Of a DNA stretch of 64,000 bases, positions 6,928-13,849 are shown one piece after another. The stretch is from contig NZ_BMVP01000002.1 in NCBI RefSeq assembly GCF_014650775.1, positions 558,001 through 622,000 on the forward strand. The letters are read 5' to 3'. This stretch comes from Streptomyces cirratus. GTDB taxonomy: Bacteria; Actinomycetota; Actinomycetes; Streptomycetales; Streptomycetaceae. How positions within the stretch are numbered: position 1 is the stretch's first letter; each line of letters opens with the position of its first letter. Both the position numbers and the translations under genes were made by a program. Below the pieces are notes generated by a model that was not told the DNA's origin, did no database searches, and saw only the letters and a list, made by a program, of their open reading frames with translations.

Positions 6928-7798
6928 TCAGGCCCACTCCCGCCACCACGATCGCCCCGCCGGTCACGATCGGCCAGGTCAGCGGCTCGTCCAGGATCAG
7001 CGAACCCAGCGCGACGGCGACCACCGGATTGACGTAGGCGTACGTCGCCACCAGCGACAGCGGCGCCGAGCTCAGCAGCCACACGTACGAGGTGAAGGCG
7101 ACGAGCGAACCGAAGACCACGAGGTAGCCGAGCGCCAGCCAGGAGGCGGTCGAGAAGTCCGACGGGCGCAAGGCCTGCTGCTCGCCCCGGGCGAGGCCGG
7201 TGAGGATGCCGCCGATCCCGCCCGCGAGCATCTGGTACACGCTGCCCGCGAAGGGATTGGCGGGCAGCGGCAGCTTCGAGGACGCGAACGAGCCGAGCGC
7301 CCACAGCACCGAGGCGGTCAGCACCAGCAGCACCCCCCACAGACGTACGTCGCCACCGAACGCCGGGCTGGTCAGCACCGCCAGACCGGCCAGCCCCAGC
7401 AGCACCCCGGCGACGGTACGGGCCGGCGGACGGTCCCCGGTGGCCGCCCGCAGCACCACGAGCCACACCGGCACGGCGGCGATCAGCAGGGCGGCGAGGC
7501 CGGAGGGGACCGCGGTCTCGCCGAGCACCACCAGGCCGTTGCCGCCGAGGATCAGCAGCAGGCCCACGAGCACCGCCGAGCCGAGCTGCGCGCGGGTGAC
7601 GCGAAGCGCGGACGGGCCGAAGCGCCAGGCGACGACACCGGCGAGCAGGAGCCCGGCCGTGATGAACCGGGCCCCGGCCGAGAGGAACGGCGGCATCGTC
7701 TGCACGACGATGCGGATGGCGAGGTAGGTCGAGCCCCACAGGACGTACACCAGGGTGAGGGCGAACCAGACGGAGCCGGAGACTTTCGATGTGCGCAC
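6905..7798 (-). CDS. EamA/DMT-family exporter
   Basis: A 297-residue integral membrane protein with about ten hydrophobic helices arranged as two EamA repeats, as in drug/metabolite transporters of the RhaT/YdcZ type. It starts with a GTG (7796-7798) and opens VWFALTLVYVLWGSTYLAIR, a typical first helix; GSTY is a family hallmark. It likely exports amino acids or other small metabolites; the substrate cannot be read from sequence. It is convergent with the protease gene, and a 28-bp duplication overlaps its 3' end. Confidence 0.88.
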   Translation of the reverse strand: MRTSKVSGSVWFALTLVYVLWGSTYLAIRIVVQTMPPFLSAGARFITAGLLLAGVVAWRFGPSALRVTRAQLGSAVLVGLLLILGGNGLVVLGETAVPSGLAALLIAAVPVWLVVLRAATGDRPPARTVAGVLLGLAGLAVLTSPAFGGDVRLWGVLLVLTASVLWALGSFASSKLPLPANPFAGSVYQMLAGGIGGILTGLARGEQQALRPSDFSTASWLALGYLVVFGSLVAFTSYVWLLSSAPLSLVATYAYVNPVVAVALGSLILDEPLTWPIVTGGAIVVAGVGLIVSTERG

Positions 7799-7841
7799 GA
7801 CCGGAGCCTACGGGGGCACGGGGCGGCCGCCCGGACCCCGG

Positions 7842-8651
7842 TCAGCCCTTGAGCAGGGCGTTCAGCTCGCCGTACGGGAGGGAGCCGGAGAGCGTGCCGT
7901 AGGTGCCGGAGGTGAGCAGTTCCTCGGTGGCGCGGCGGACAACGGCGTACGCGGCCTCGGCCACCCCGGACCCGAGGCTGACGCGGGCCGCGCCGAGGGC
8001 GCCGAGCTCGGCGACGGTCGGGGCGCCGGGGCCGACGAGGACGTTGAACGGGGCGTCGATGCCCTTGGCGAGTTCCGCGATGGTGGCGGGGTCGGTGACG
8101 CCCGGGACGAAGATGCCGGACGCGCCGGCGCGGAGGTAGGCGGCGGCGCGGGCGAGGGTCTCGTCGAGGCGGGTGTGCGGTTCGCCGAGGCCGAAGAGGT
8201 ACGTGTCCACGCGGGCGTTGATGAACAGGGGGACCCCGGCGGCTTCGGCGGCGGCGCGGGCGGCGGCGATGCGGTCGGCGTGGTCGGCGGGGGTGCGGGT
8301 GCCGTCCTCGATGTTGATCCCGACCGCGCCGGCGGCCAGCACGCCGGTGACGGTTTCGCCGACGCCGGCGGGGTCGGTGGCGAAGCCGCCCTCGATGTCG
8401 GCGGTGACGGGCACGGAGACGGCGGCGGCCACGCGGGCGACGAGGTCGAGCGCGCGGTCGCGGGCGAGGGCGTCGCCGTCGGGCGAGCCGAGGGACCAGG
8501 CGACGCCGGCGCTGGTGGTGGCGACGGCGCGGGCTCCGGCGGCCTCGACGAGGCGGGCGCTGGCGACGTCCCAGGCGTTGGCGAGGGCGAGGGGGGCGGC
8601 GGGGGTGTGGAGGGCGGCGAACGCGGTGGCGGTGGCGGTGGTGGCTGTCAT
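7842..8651 (-). CDS. Isocitrate lyase/PEP mutase-family enzyme
   Basis: A 269-residue TIM-barrel protein of the PEP mutase/isocitrate lyase superfamily. Recognisable pieces are ALANAWDVASARLVEAAG at the start, VTADIEGGF with a metal-binding acidic pair, and GINIEDG. Members cleave or form C-C or P-C bonds next to a carboxylate (2-methylisocitrate lyase, oxaloacetate decarboxylase, phosphonopyruvate enzymes). The KKCGH motif of true isocitrate lyase is absent, so the reaction is open. ATG 8649-8651 is used; an in-frame ATG 15 codons upstream is possible. Confidence 0.82.
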   Translation of the reverse strand: MTATTATATAFAALHTPAAPLALANAWDVASARLVEAAGARAVATTSAGVAWSLGSPDGDALARDRALDLVARVAAAVSVPVTADIEGGFATDPAGVGETVTGVLAAGAVGINIEDGTRTPADHADRIAAARAAAEAAGVPLFINARVDTYLFGLGEPHTRLDETLARAAAYLRAGASGIFVPGVTDPATIAELAKGIDAPFNVLVGPGAPTVAELGALGAARVSLGSGVAEAAYAVVRRATEELLTSGTYGTLSGSLPYGELNALLKG

Positions 8652-8784
8652 GGAGGTCAGTCCACCAGAGGGGGGCGCGGTGGGGCTGGCCATTTTCGGA
8701 CGGAGTGGTGGCGGTGTGCGGAGCCGTTGCGGGTGCGGGTGCGGGTGCGGTTGCGCGGGGCGGTCCCGGCTGCGCCGGGCTTTC

Positions 8785-8829
8785 GGGGCTCCGCCCCGGA
8801 CCCCGCGCCTCAATCGCCGGCGGGGCTGG
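8785..8829. repeat. Dispersed Streptomyces intergenic repeat
   Basis: The stretch GGGGCTCCGCCCCGGACCCC followed by GCGCCTCAATCGCCGGCGGGGCTGG is a variant of a short sequence I recognise from many Streptomyces intergenic regions. It contains the small palindrome GGGGCTCCGCCCC. It lies in the 199-bp gap between two minus-strand genes. The flanking 8723-8760 is a GCGGGT-rich microsatellite-like tract. Confidence 0.6.
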
Positions 8830-8850
8830 AGTTGCGGCTGGAGTTGCGCC

Positions 8851-9975
8851 TCAAGCGGCGGTGGGGCCGGGATTGCCCAGGGGGCCGGAGGCGCCGCAGA
8901 GGGGGAGGACCGCCGTGCGGGAGTGGAGGGGGTTGGTGGGGGAGGGCTGGGAGACTGCCGCCCAGCAGGCGGCGGCCGTGGGCTCGACCGAGAGGCCGCG
9001 CCGGGCAAGGTCCGCGAGGGCGGCGCGGAGGCGGTCGTCCGGGACCGTCACGATGGCGCCGCCCGACTTCCGTACCGCCGCCAGGATCTGCCGGGCCCGC
9101 GGCGGGGCCGGGATCGCGATGCCCTCCGCCAGGGTCGGCCGCTGCGCCACCGGCTCCGCGTCGTCCGCGCCCGCCGCGAACGCCGCCGCCAGCGGGGCCA
9201 CCGCCTCCGTCTGCACCCCGATCAGCGCCGGCGCCCGTACCCCGCGCCGGGACAGTTCCTCCACCGCCAGCGCCGCGCCCAGCAGCAGCGTGCCGTTGCC
9301 CACCGGAAGCACCAGCACCTCGGGGAGCCGCCCCCCGAGTTGCTCCCAGACCTCGTACACGTACGTCTTCGTCCCGTGGAGGAAGTACGGGTTGAAGACG
9401 TGGCTCGCGTAGAACACCCCCGGTGCGTCGGCCGCTTCCCGCGCGGCCCGCGCCGCCGCCTCCCGCCCGCCCGGCACGATCCGCACGGCCGCGCCGTGCG
9501 CCCGCATCCGCTCGGTCTTCTTCTCCGAGGTGCCCTCCGGCACGAAGACCTCGCACCTCAGCCCGGCCCGCGCGCAGTACGCCGCGAACGCCGTCCCCGC
9601 GTTGCCGCTGCTGTCCGCGACCACCCGCTCCGGGCCGAGCCTGCGGGCCAGTTCCACCAGCATCACCGCGCCCCGGTCCTTGAACGACAGCGTCGGCATC
9701 AGGAAGTCGAGCTTGGCGTGGATCCGGTCCGTCAGCGGCACCAGCGGGGTGTGCCCCTCGCCCAGCGAGACGGGGATCTCCCCGGCCAGCGGCAGGACGG
9801 GCGCGTACCGCCACAACGACCACGGACCGGCCGCCGGTTCCAGCGGCACCGCAGGGTCCGGGGTGAAGTCGAGGTCCCAGGGGCCGCCGCACGCCGGGCA
9901 GCACCACCGCGCGGTCGCCACGTCCGCCCGCGTTCCGTCCAAGGGGCATACGTAGCCCGGCAGTTCGTCGATCAT
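8851..9975 (-). CDS. Threonine synthase-like PLP enzyme
   Basis: A 374-residue fold-type II PLP enzyme. Near the N-terminus a Cys pattern (C10, C25/C26, C29) resembles the zinc ribbon of actinobacterial threonine synthases. The PLP lysine is K99 in LSFKDRGA, followed by SSGNAGTAFAAYCARAG for phosphate binding. Threonine synthase converts O-phosphohomoserine to threonine. Because the gene stands alone and not beside hom/thrB, a related role such as a threonine dehydratase-like paralogue cannot be excluded. It is divergent from the septum-formation-domain gene. Confidence 0.8.
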   Translation of the reverse strand: MIDELPGYVCPLDGTRADVATARWCCPACGGPWDLDFTPDPAVPLEPAAGPWSLWRYAPVLPLAGEIPVSLGEGHTPLVPLTDRIHAKLDFLMPTLSFKDRGAVMLVELARRLGPERVVADSSGNAGTAFAAYCARAGLRCEVFVPEGTSEKKTERMRAHGAAVRIVPGGREAAARAAREAADAPGVFYASHVFNPYFLHGTKTYVYEVWEQLGGRLPEVLVLPVGNGTLLLGAALAVEELSRRGVRAPALIGVQTEAVAPLAAAFAAGADDAEPVAQRPTLAEGIAIPAPPRARQILAAVRKSGGAIVTVPDDRLRAALADLARRGLSVEPTAAACWAAVSQPSPTNPLHSRTAVLPLCGASGPLGNPGPTAA

Positions 9976-10091
9976 GTCCGGATGCTACGGGTCCGCGCCC
10001 GGCCCCACCGCCGACCGGGGCGACGCCGCCTCGTACGATGCGCGCATTCGTTCGCACCCCGCGCGCCCTTGTGTATGGAGCACCGCACCTC

Positions 10092-11255
10092 GTGACCACT
10101 GCGCCCCCACCGCCTTCCCCCGTCGGCCCGGGCCACCACTGGCCCCCGCCGTCACCGCCGTCGGTGTGGGGTTCGCCCGCGGCCCCGCTGCCGCCCGCCC
10201 TCAACGGGTTCGCCGTCGCCTCACTGCCGGTCGGGCTGCTCTGCCTGCCGCCGCTGGGTGTGGTCTTCGCCGTCGTCGCGCTGGTGCAGATCGCGCGCAG
10301 GGGCGACCGCGGCAAGGCGTTGGCCGTGGTGGGCCTGGTGGTGTCCCTGGTGATGAGTGCGGCTCTGGTGTACGCCACGGGCCGGTACGCCGACCCCTTC
10401 TTCCGGCGCCTGGGCTCGGCGGGCGGCCGCCCGTACGTCGAGGGCCGGCTGACGGACATGAACGCACTGCGGCCCGGCGACTGCTTCAACGTCCCCGGCG
10501 GTGACCTGCTCGGCGGGCGTGCGGTCGCCTACCGGACGGCCTGCACGGGCGTGCACCACGCGGAGGTGACGTCCTCGGGCCCCATGGCGGACGGCGCGTA
10601 CCCCGGTGCCGAGCGGCTCAAGGAGCAGGCCACGGCCGCGTGCTGGAAGGCGCAGGACGAGTACGCCATGGACAGCTGGGCGGTGCCCGGCTACGCCGAG
10701 ATGTTCTACTTCGCACCCTCGCGCGAGGCGTGGGGGCTCGGCGACCGGCGGCTGGTGTGCGTCATGGGCACCACGACCAAGGAGCACCGGGGCAGCCTGC
10801 GCCAGGACGGGGCGTCCCTGAGGCCGGACCAGGTGACCTTCCTGCGGGCGATGAACGCGGCCGACCAGGCGGTGGGCCGCGAGCCCGAGGAGGACGTCGA
10901 CGGCGCGTTCGCGCAGTACCGCACCTGGGCGCGGGAGGTCGAGGCGGCGTTGGGCGGCGAGGCGCGGATGCTGGGTGCCGTCCCGTCGGCGCGTCCTGAG
11001 GCGGCCGCCGCGGCGGCCGCGCGGCTCAGGGAGGTCGAGGCGGCGCGCAAGGAGTGGCGGCGGGCGGCGGCGGCGACGACCCCGGACCAGTTCGAGGAGG
11101 CGTGGGACCGGGCGGCGGAGGTGGTCACGGTCGAGTCGGAGAAGGCGCTCCGCGGAGCGTACGGGCTCTCGACGGAGGTTCCGCAGTGGCTGCGGCCGGG
11201 GCCGGGGGACAAGGGCGGCGGTCCTGCGAAGGGTCCGTCGGCGGAGCGCGTGTGA
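10092..11255 (+). CDS. DUF4190 and septum-formation-domain membrane protein
   Basis: A 387-residue protein with a Pro-rich start, two membrane helices (FAVASLPVGLLCLPPLGVVF and ALAVVGLVVSLVMSAALVYA) typical of DUF4190, then an extracellular domain. Features such as LRPGDCFNVPG, TACTGVHHAEV and YFAPSREAWGLGDRRLVCVM match the Septum_form family, in which paired cysteines are conserved. The C-terminal third is Ala/Glu-rich and helical. Despite the family name, a division role is not proven. The GTG at 10092 has GGAG 11 nt upstream; GTG 10071 is an alternative. Confidence 0.75.
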   Translation: MTTAPPPPSPVGPGHHWPPPSPPSVWGSPAAPLPPALNGFAVASLPVGLLCLPPLGVVFAVVALVQIARRGDRGKALAVVGLVVSLVMSAALVYATGRYADPFFRRLGSAGGRPYVEGRLTDMNALRPGDCFNVPGGDLLGGRAVAYRTACTGVHHAEVTSSGPMADGAYPGAERLKEQATAACWKAQDEYAMDSWAVPGYAEMFYFAPSREAWGLGDRRLVCVMGTTTKEHRGSLRQDGASLRPDQVTFLRAMNAADQAVGREPEEDVDGAFAQYRTWAREVEAALGGEARMLGAVPSARPEAAAAAAARLREVEAARKEWRRAAAATTPDQFEEAWDRAAEVVTVESEKALRGAYGLSTEVPQWLRPGPGDKGGGPAKGPSAERV

Positions 11256-11396
11256 CAGGGCGTCGGTGCGTAACGCGCGGTAACGGGTTTGAGTGACCTG
11301 CCTTCATCACTTCGAGTGAAACTCTGGCCCTTGGTTGCGGCGCACAACGATCGGTTGCCACGCTGTAGCAGTCTGTCAACCTGATGGGAGTGGCCA

Positions 11397-12149
11397 GTGA
11401 CTTTCGGTGAGCAGCCGGCCTATCTGCGCGTCGCCGGTGATCTGCGACAGAAGATCGTCGATGGGTCCCTGCCCCCGCACGCCCGGCTCCCCTCGCAGGC
11501 CCGCATCCGCGAGGAGTACGGGGTGTCCGACACCGTGGCGCTGGAGGCCCGGAAGGTGCTCATGGCGGAGGGTCTCGTCGAGGGGCGCTCCGGATCCGGT
11601 ACGTACGTGCGCGAGCAGCCCGTGCCGCGCCGGGTGGCCCGCTCCGGCTACCGGACGGGCGGCCCGTCCACGCCGTTCCGTCAGGAGCAGGCGGACGCGG
11701 GGGCGCGCGGCACGTGGGAGTCGAACAGCGAACAGGCCGACGCCCCGCCGGAGATCGCCAAGCGGCTCGGCGTCGCGCCGGGGGACCGGGTCATGCGGAC
11801 GCGGTACGTCTTCCGCGACGCGGGGGAGGCGATGATGCTCTCCACGTCCTGGGAGCCCCTGTCCGTGACCGGCCGGACGCCGGTGATGCTGCCCGAGGAG
11901 GGTCCGCTGGGCGGGTCCGGGGTGGTGGAGCGGATGGCCGCGATCGACGTGGTCGTGGACAACGTGGTGGAGGAGGTCGGCGCCCGGCCGGGCCTCGCGG
12001 AGGAGATCTCCCTGCTGGGCGGCGTCCCGGGACACGTGGTGCTGGTGGTCAGCCGCACCTACTACGCCTCCGGACTCGCCGTCGAGACCGCCGACGTCGT
12101 GGTGCCCGCGGACCGCTACCGGCTGGCGTACCACCTCCCGGTGCGCTAG
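11397..12149 (+). CDS. GntR-family regulator, HutC/UTRA type
   Basis: A 250-residue repressor: an N-terminal winged helix (LRQKIVDGSLPPHARLPSQA, REEYGVSDTVALEARKVL, LVEGRSGSGTYV) and a C-terminal UTRA effector domain from about residue 95 (VMRTRYVFRDAGEAMMLSTSW). HutC-type regulators sense small metabolites such as sugars or imidazoles. GTG 11397 is preceded by a GGGAG. The linker is Arg-rich. No transporter or catabolic operon is adjacent, so its target is unknown. The upstream 141 bp carries a TCACT/AGTGA pair (around 11310-11322) as a possible operator. Confidence 0.88.
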   Translation: MTFGEQPAYLRVAGDLRQKIVDGSLPPHARLPSQARIREEYGVSDTVALEARKVLMAEGLVEGRSGSGTYVREQPVPRRVARSGYRTGGPSTPFRQEQADAGARGTWESNSEQADAPPEIAKRLGVAPGDRVMRTRYVFRDAGEAMMLSTSWEPLSVTGRTPVMLPEEGPLGGSGVVERMAAIDVVVDNVVEEVGARPGLAEEISLLGGVPGHVVLVVSRTYYASGLAVETADVVVPADRYRLAYHLPVR

Positions 12150-12383
12150 CGCGTCGTCGGCTCGCGCTGCGATCCGGCCTGCCGGGTGGTGCGCCGTGTG
12201 ACCGCGCGGTGCTGGATGTGCGCCGGGGTACGCGCGGTGCGTTCGCACGCGTGGCCGGATGAGTACGCCTGCCAGGTGCCTCTTCGTGAAAAACCGTATC
12301 CGCTCAGTAAAGGTCGGGCGTAAGCTCCGGCATATGCGCAGTGCGGTTTCCCGGGCAGGCACATCGGCGGAGGGTGAAACGCG

Positions 12384-12578
12384 ATGAACGACAGCGGTGC
12401 CCTGCTCTCATGGCTGGTCATACGTCAGGACGACAACGGCAACCGCTACCGGGTGGGCCGGTACGCCACCCAGGCCGAGGCCCAGAAGGTCGTCGACAGT
12501 CTGGATGACCGGGGACACAAGCAGCTCTACTGGGTCGAGCGGGTCGGTCAAGACACCCAGACCGCGACCACGAACTGA
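12384..12578 (+). CDS. Small SPOR-like protein
   Basis: A 64-residue protein reading SWLVIRQDDNGNRYRVGRYA followed by TQAEAQKVVDSLDDRGHKQL. I recognise a small, strongly conserved Streptomyces family annotated as SPOR-domain-containing. SPOR domains bind glycan strands, but this one has no signal peptide or anchor, so the name may mislead. ATG 12384 follows GGAGGGTGAAA. The 234 bp upstream contains no gene; an AT-richer spot around 12290-12335 may hold the promoter. Confidence 0.85.
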   Translation: MNDSGALLSWLVIRQDDNGNRYRVGRYATQAEAQKVVDSLDDRGHKQLYWVERVGQDTQTATTN

Positions 12579-12588
12579 GCGAAGGTCT

Positions 12589-12660
12589 GGATGATGACCT
12601 GGGTGAAGACCTGGGTGATGACCTGAGTGACGAACCGAGGGACGAACCGGGCGACCGGCC
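12589..12660 (+). repeat. 12-bp degenerate tandem repeat
   Basis: Six successive 12-bp units (12589, 12601, 12613, 12625, 12637 and 12649) share the pattern G-G/A-GTGAYGACCT and decay towards the right. They begin ten bases after the SPOR-like gene stops. In one frame they read as an acidic DDLG/DEPG peptide that stays open to a TAG at 12690. Confidence 0.8.
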
Positions 12661-12701
12661 GGGCGCAGGCACGGCCGGCGCCCTGACATAGGCTCCGCCC
12701 C

Positions 12702-13106
12702 ATGACTGTACGCGTGGTCGTGGGCGGAGCCCTTTGTCATGACGGGCGCCTGCTGGCCGCCCGGCGCAGTGCGCCCCCGGAGGTGGCCGGCCGGTGGGAA
12801 CTCCCGGGCGGGAAGGCCGAACCGGGCGAGTCGGTCCCCGAGGCGCTGGTGCGCGAACTGCGCGAGGAGCTCGGCGTGGAGACCGAGGCGCTGGAGCGGA
12901 TCCCGGGTGAGTGGCCGGTCAGGCCCGGCCTGGTCCTGCACGTGTGGATGGCCCGGCTGCTGTCGGGGGTCCCGGCGCCGCTGGAGGACCACGACGAACT
13001 GCGCTGGCTCGGCCCGGACGAGCTGGACACGGTGGACTGGCTCGACCAGGACCGCCCGGCGGTCGCGGAAGCCGGCCGCCGCCTGTCCCTCCGCGGGCGC
13101 GACTGA
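12702..13106 (+). CDS. Nudix hydrolase, MutT-like
   Basis: A 134-residue (deoxy)nucleoside pyrophosphohydrolase. The Nudix box runs from G37 to V59: G37, E43, R51-E52, E55-E56 and G58 fit GX5EX7REUXEEXGU exactly. The short length and the start VRVVVGGALCHDGRLLAARR suggest a MutT/NudG-type enzyme that cleans oxidised nucleotides such as 8-oxo-dGTP or CTP analogues. The ATG at 12702 is the first in-frame start after the tandem repeat. No operon partner is obvious. Confidence 0.9.
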   Translation: MTVRVVVGGALCHDGRLLAARRSAPPEVAGRWELPGGKAEPGESVPEALVRELREELGVETEALERIPGEWPVRPGLVLHVWMARLLSGVPAPLEDHDELRWLGPDELDTVDWLDQDRPAVAEAGRRLSLRGRD

Positions 13107-13272
13107 GGGGGCGCATGGCGGCTCGCGCTGTAGGCCGTCTGCGCCACAGTGCGCCGTTGGGGGGAGGAACGGGTGGTACGACGCCCCGAATATCGGGTAT
13201 GTCGCTATTAATCCCTATCTCGTTTCCGAAACGTCCCTGCTGAACCCGACTGGGGTCGCCGCGGCCCGGGAA

Positions 13273-13701
13273 GTGATCGGCGTGATCGACACAGACGGTG
13301 AGTGCGCCGAGTGGGTCTTCCCGGCCGAGCCCGGTTCCGTCCGAACCGCTCGCCACGCCGTGCGCGGAAAGCTCCGTGCCTGGGGTCTGGATTCCGTGGG
13401 TGACGTGACCGTCCTGCTGGTCAGCGAGCTGGTGACCAACTCGCTGCGCTACGCCTCCGGCCCCATCGGCGTCCGCCTCGAGTGGCACGGACCCGACCGG
13501 GGGAAGGCCGTCCCGGGTCCGGCGCTTATCGTGGAGGTTTCCGATCCGCTTCCGGATCCACCCCGCGAACGGGTCGCCAACCCCGACGACGAGGGGGGCC
13601 GGGGTCTGCACCTCGTGGCCGTCTCGGCGCGCCGCTGGGGCACGCGGCACGGGAAGTCGGGCAAGACCGTGTGGTTCGAGTTGGCACTTCCTGGTGAGTA
13701 A
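13273..13701 (+). CDS. Anti-sigma-like ATP-binding protein (HATPase_c, RsbW-like)
   Basis: A short GHKL-fold protein (142 residues from GTG 13273; GTG 13282 is equally possible). It has VLLVSELVTNSLRYASGPI as the N-box and DEGGRGLHLVAVSARRWGTR plus GKTVWFELALPG as the G-box region. Such single-domain proteins act as anti-sigma factor kinases, phosphorylating anti-anti-sigma partners. The same domain is fused to the C-terminus of the phosphatase encoded just downstream (from about 16068), so the two may work on the same partners. The frame is open further upstream, but I see no supported start there. Confidence 0.82.
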   Translation: MIGVIDTDGECAEWVFPAEPGSVRTARHAVRGKLRAWGLDSVGDVTVLLVSELVTNSLRYASGPIGVRLEWHGPDRGKAVPGPALIVEVSDPLPDPPRERVANPDDEGGRGLHLVAVSARRWGTRHGKSGKTVWFELALPGE

Positions 13702-13849
13702 CAAGGAGAAGGGTTGCCGACCACCATCCACAATGGCTCAAAACAACGGGACCTTTTTGTGATCGTGAACGCCGTGCCGTCCCGGGCCGTGGTGCTGAAT
13801 ACTTCGGTCATGGCCGGTCCGGTTGCGGTGAGCTGGAGGGGACGGTCGC

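Noticed and set aside
12308-12334. A possible WhiG-type promoter (TAAA, N15, GCCGATAA) before the SPOR-like gene
   Set aside because: TAAA is present, but the -10 position reads CCGGCATA and matches only three of eight consensus bases.
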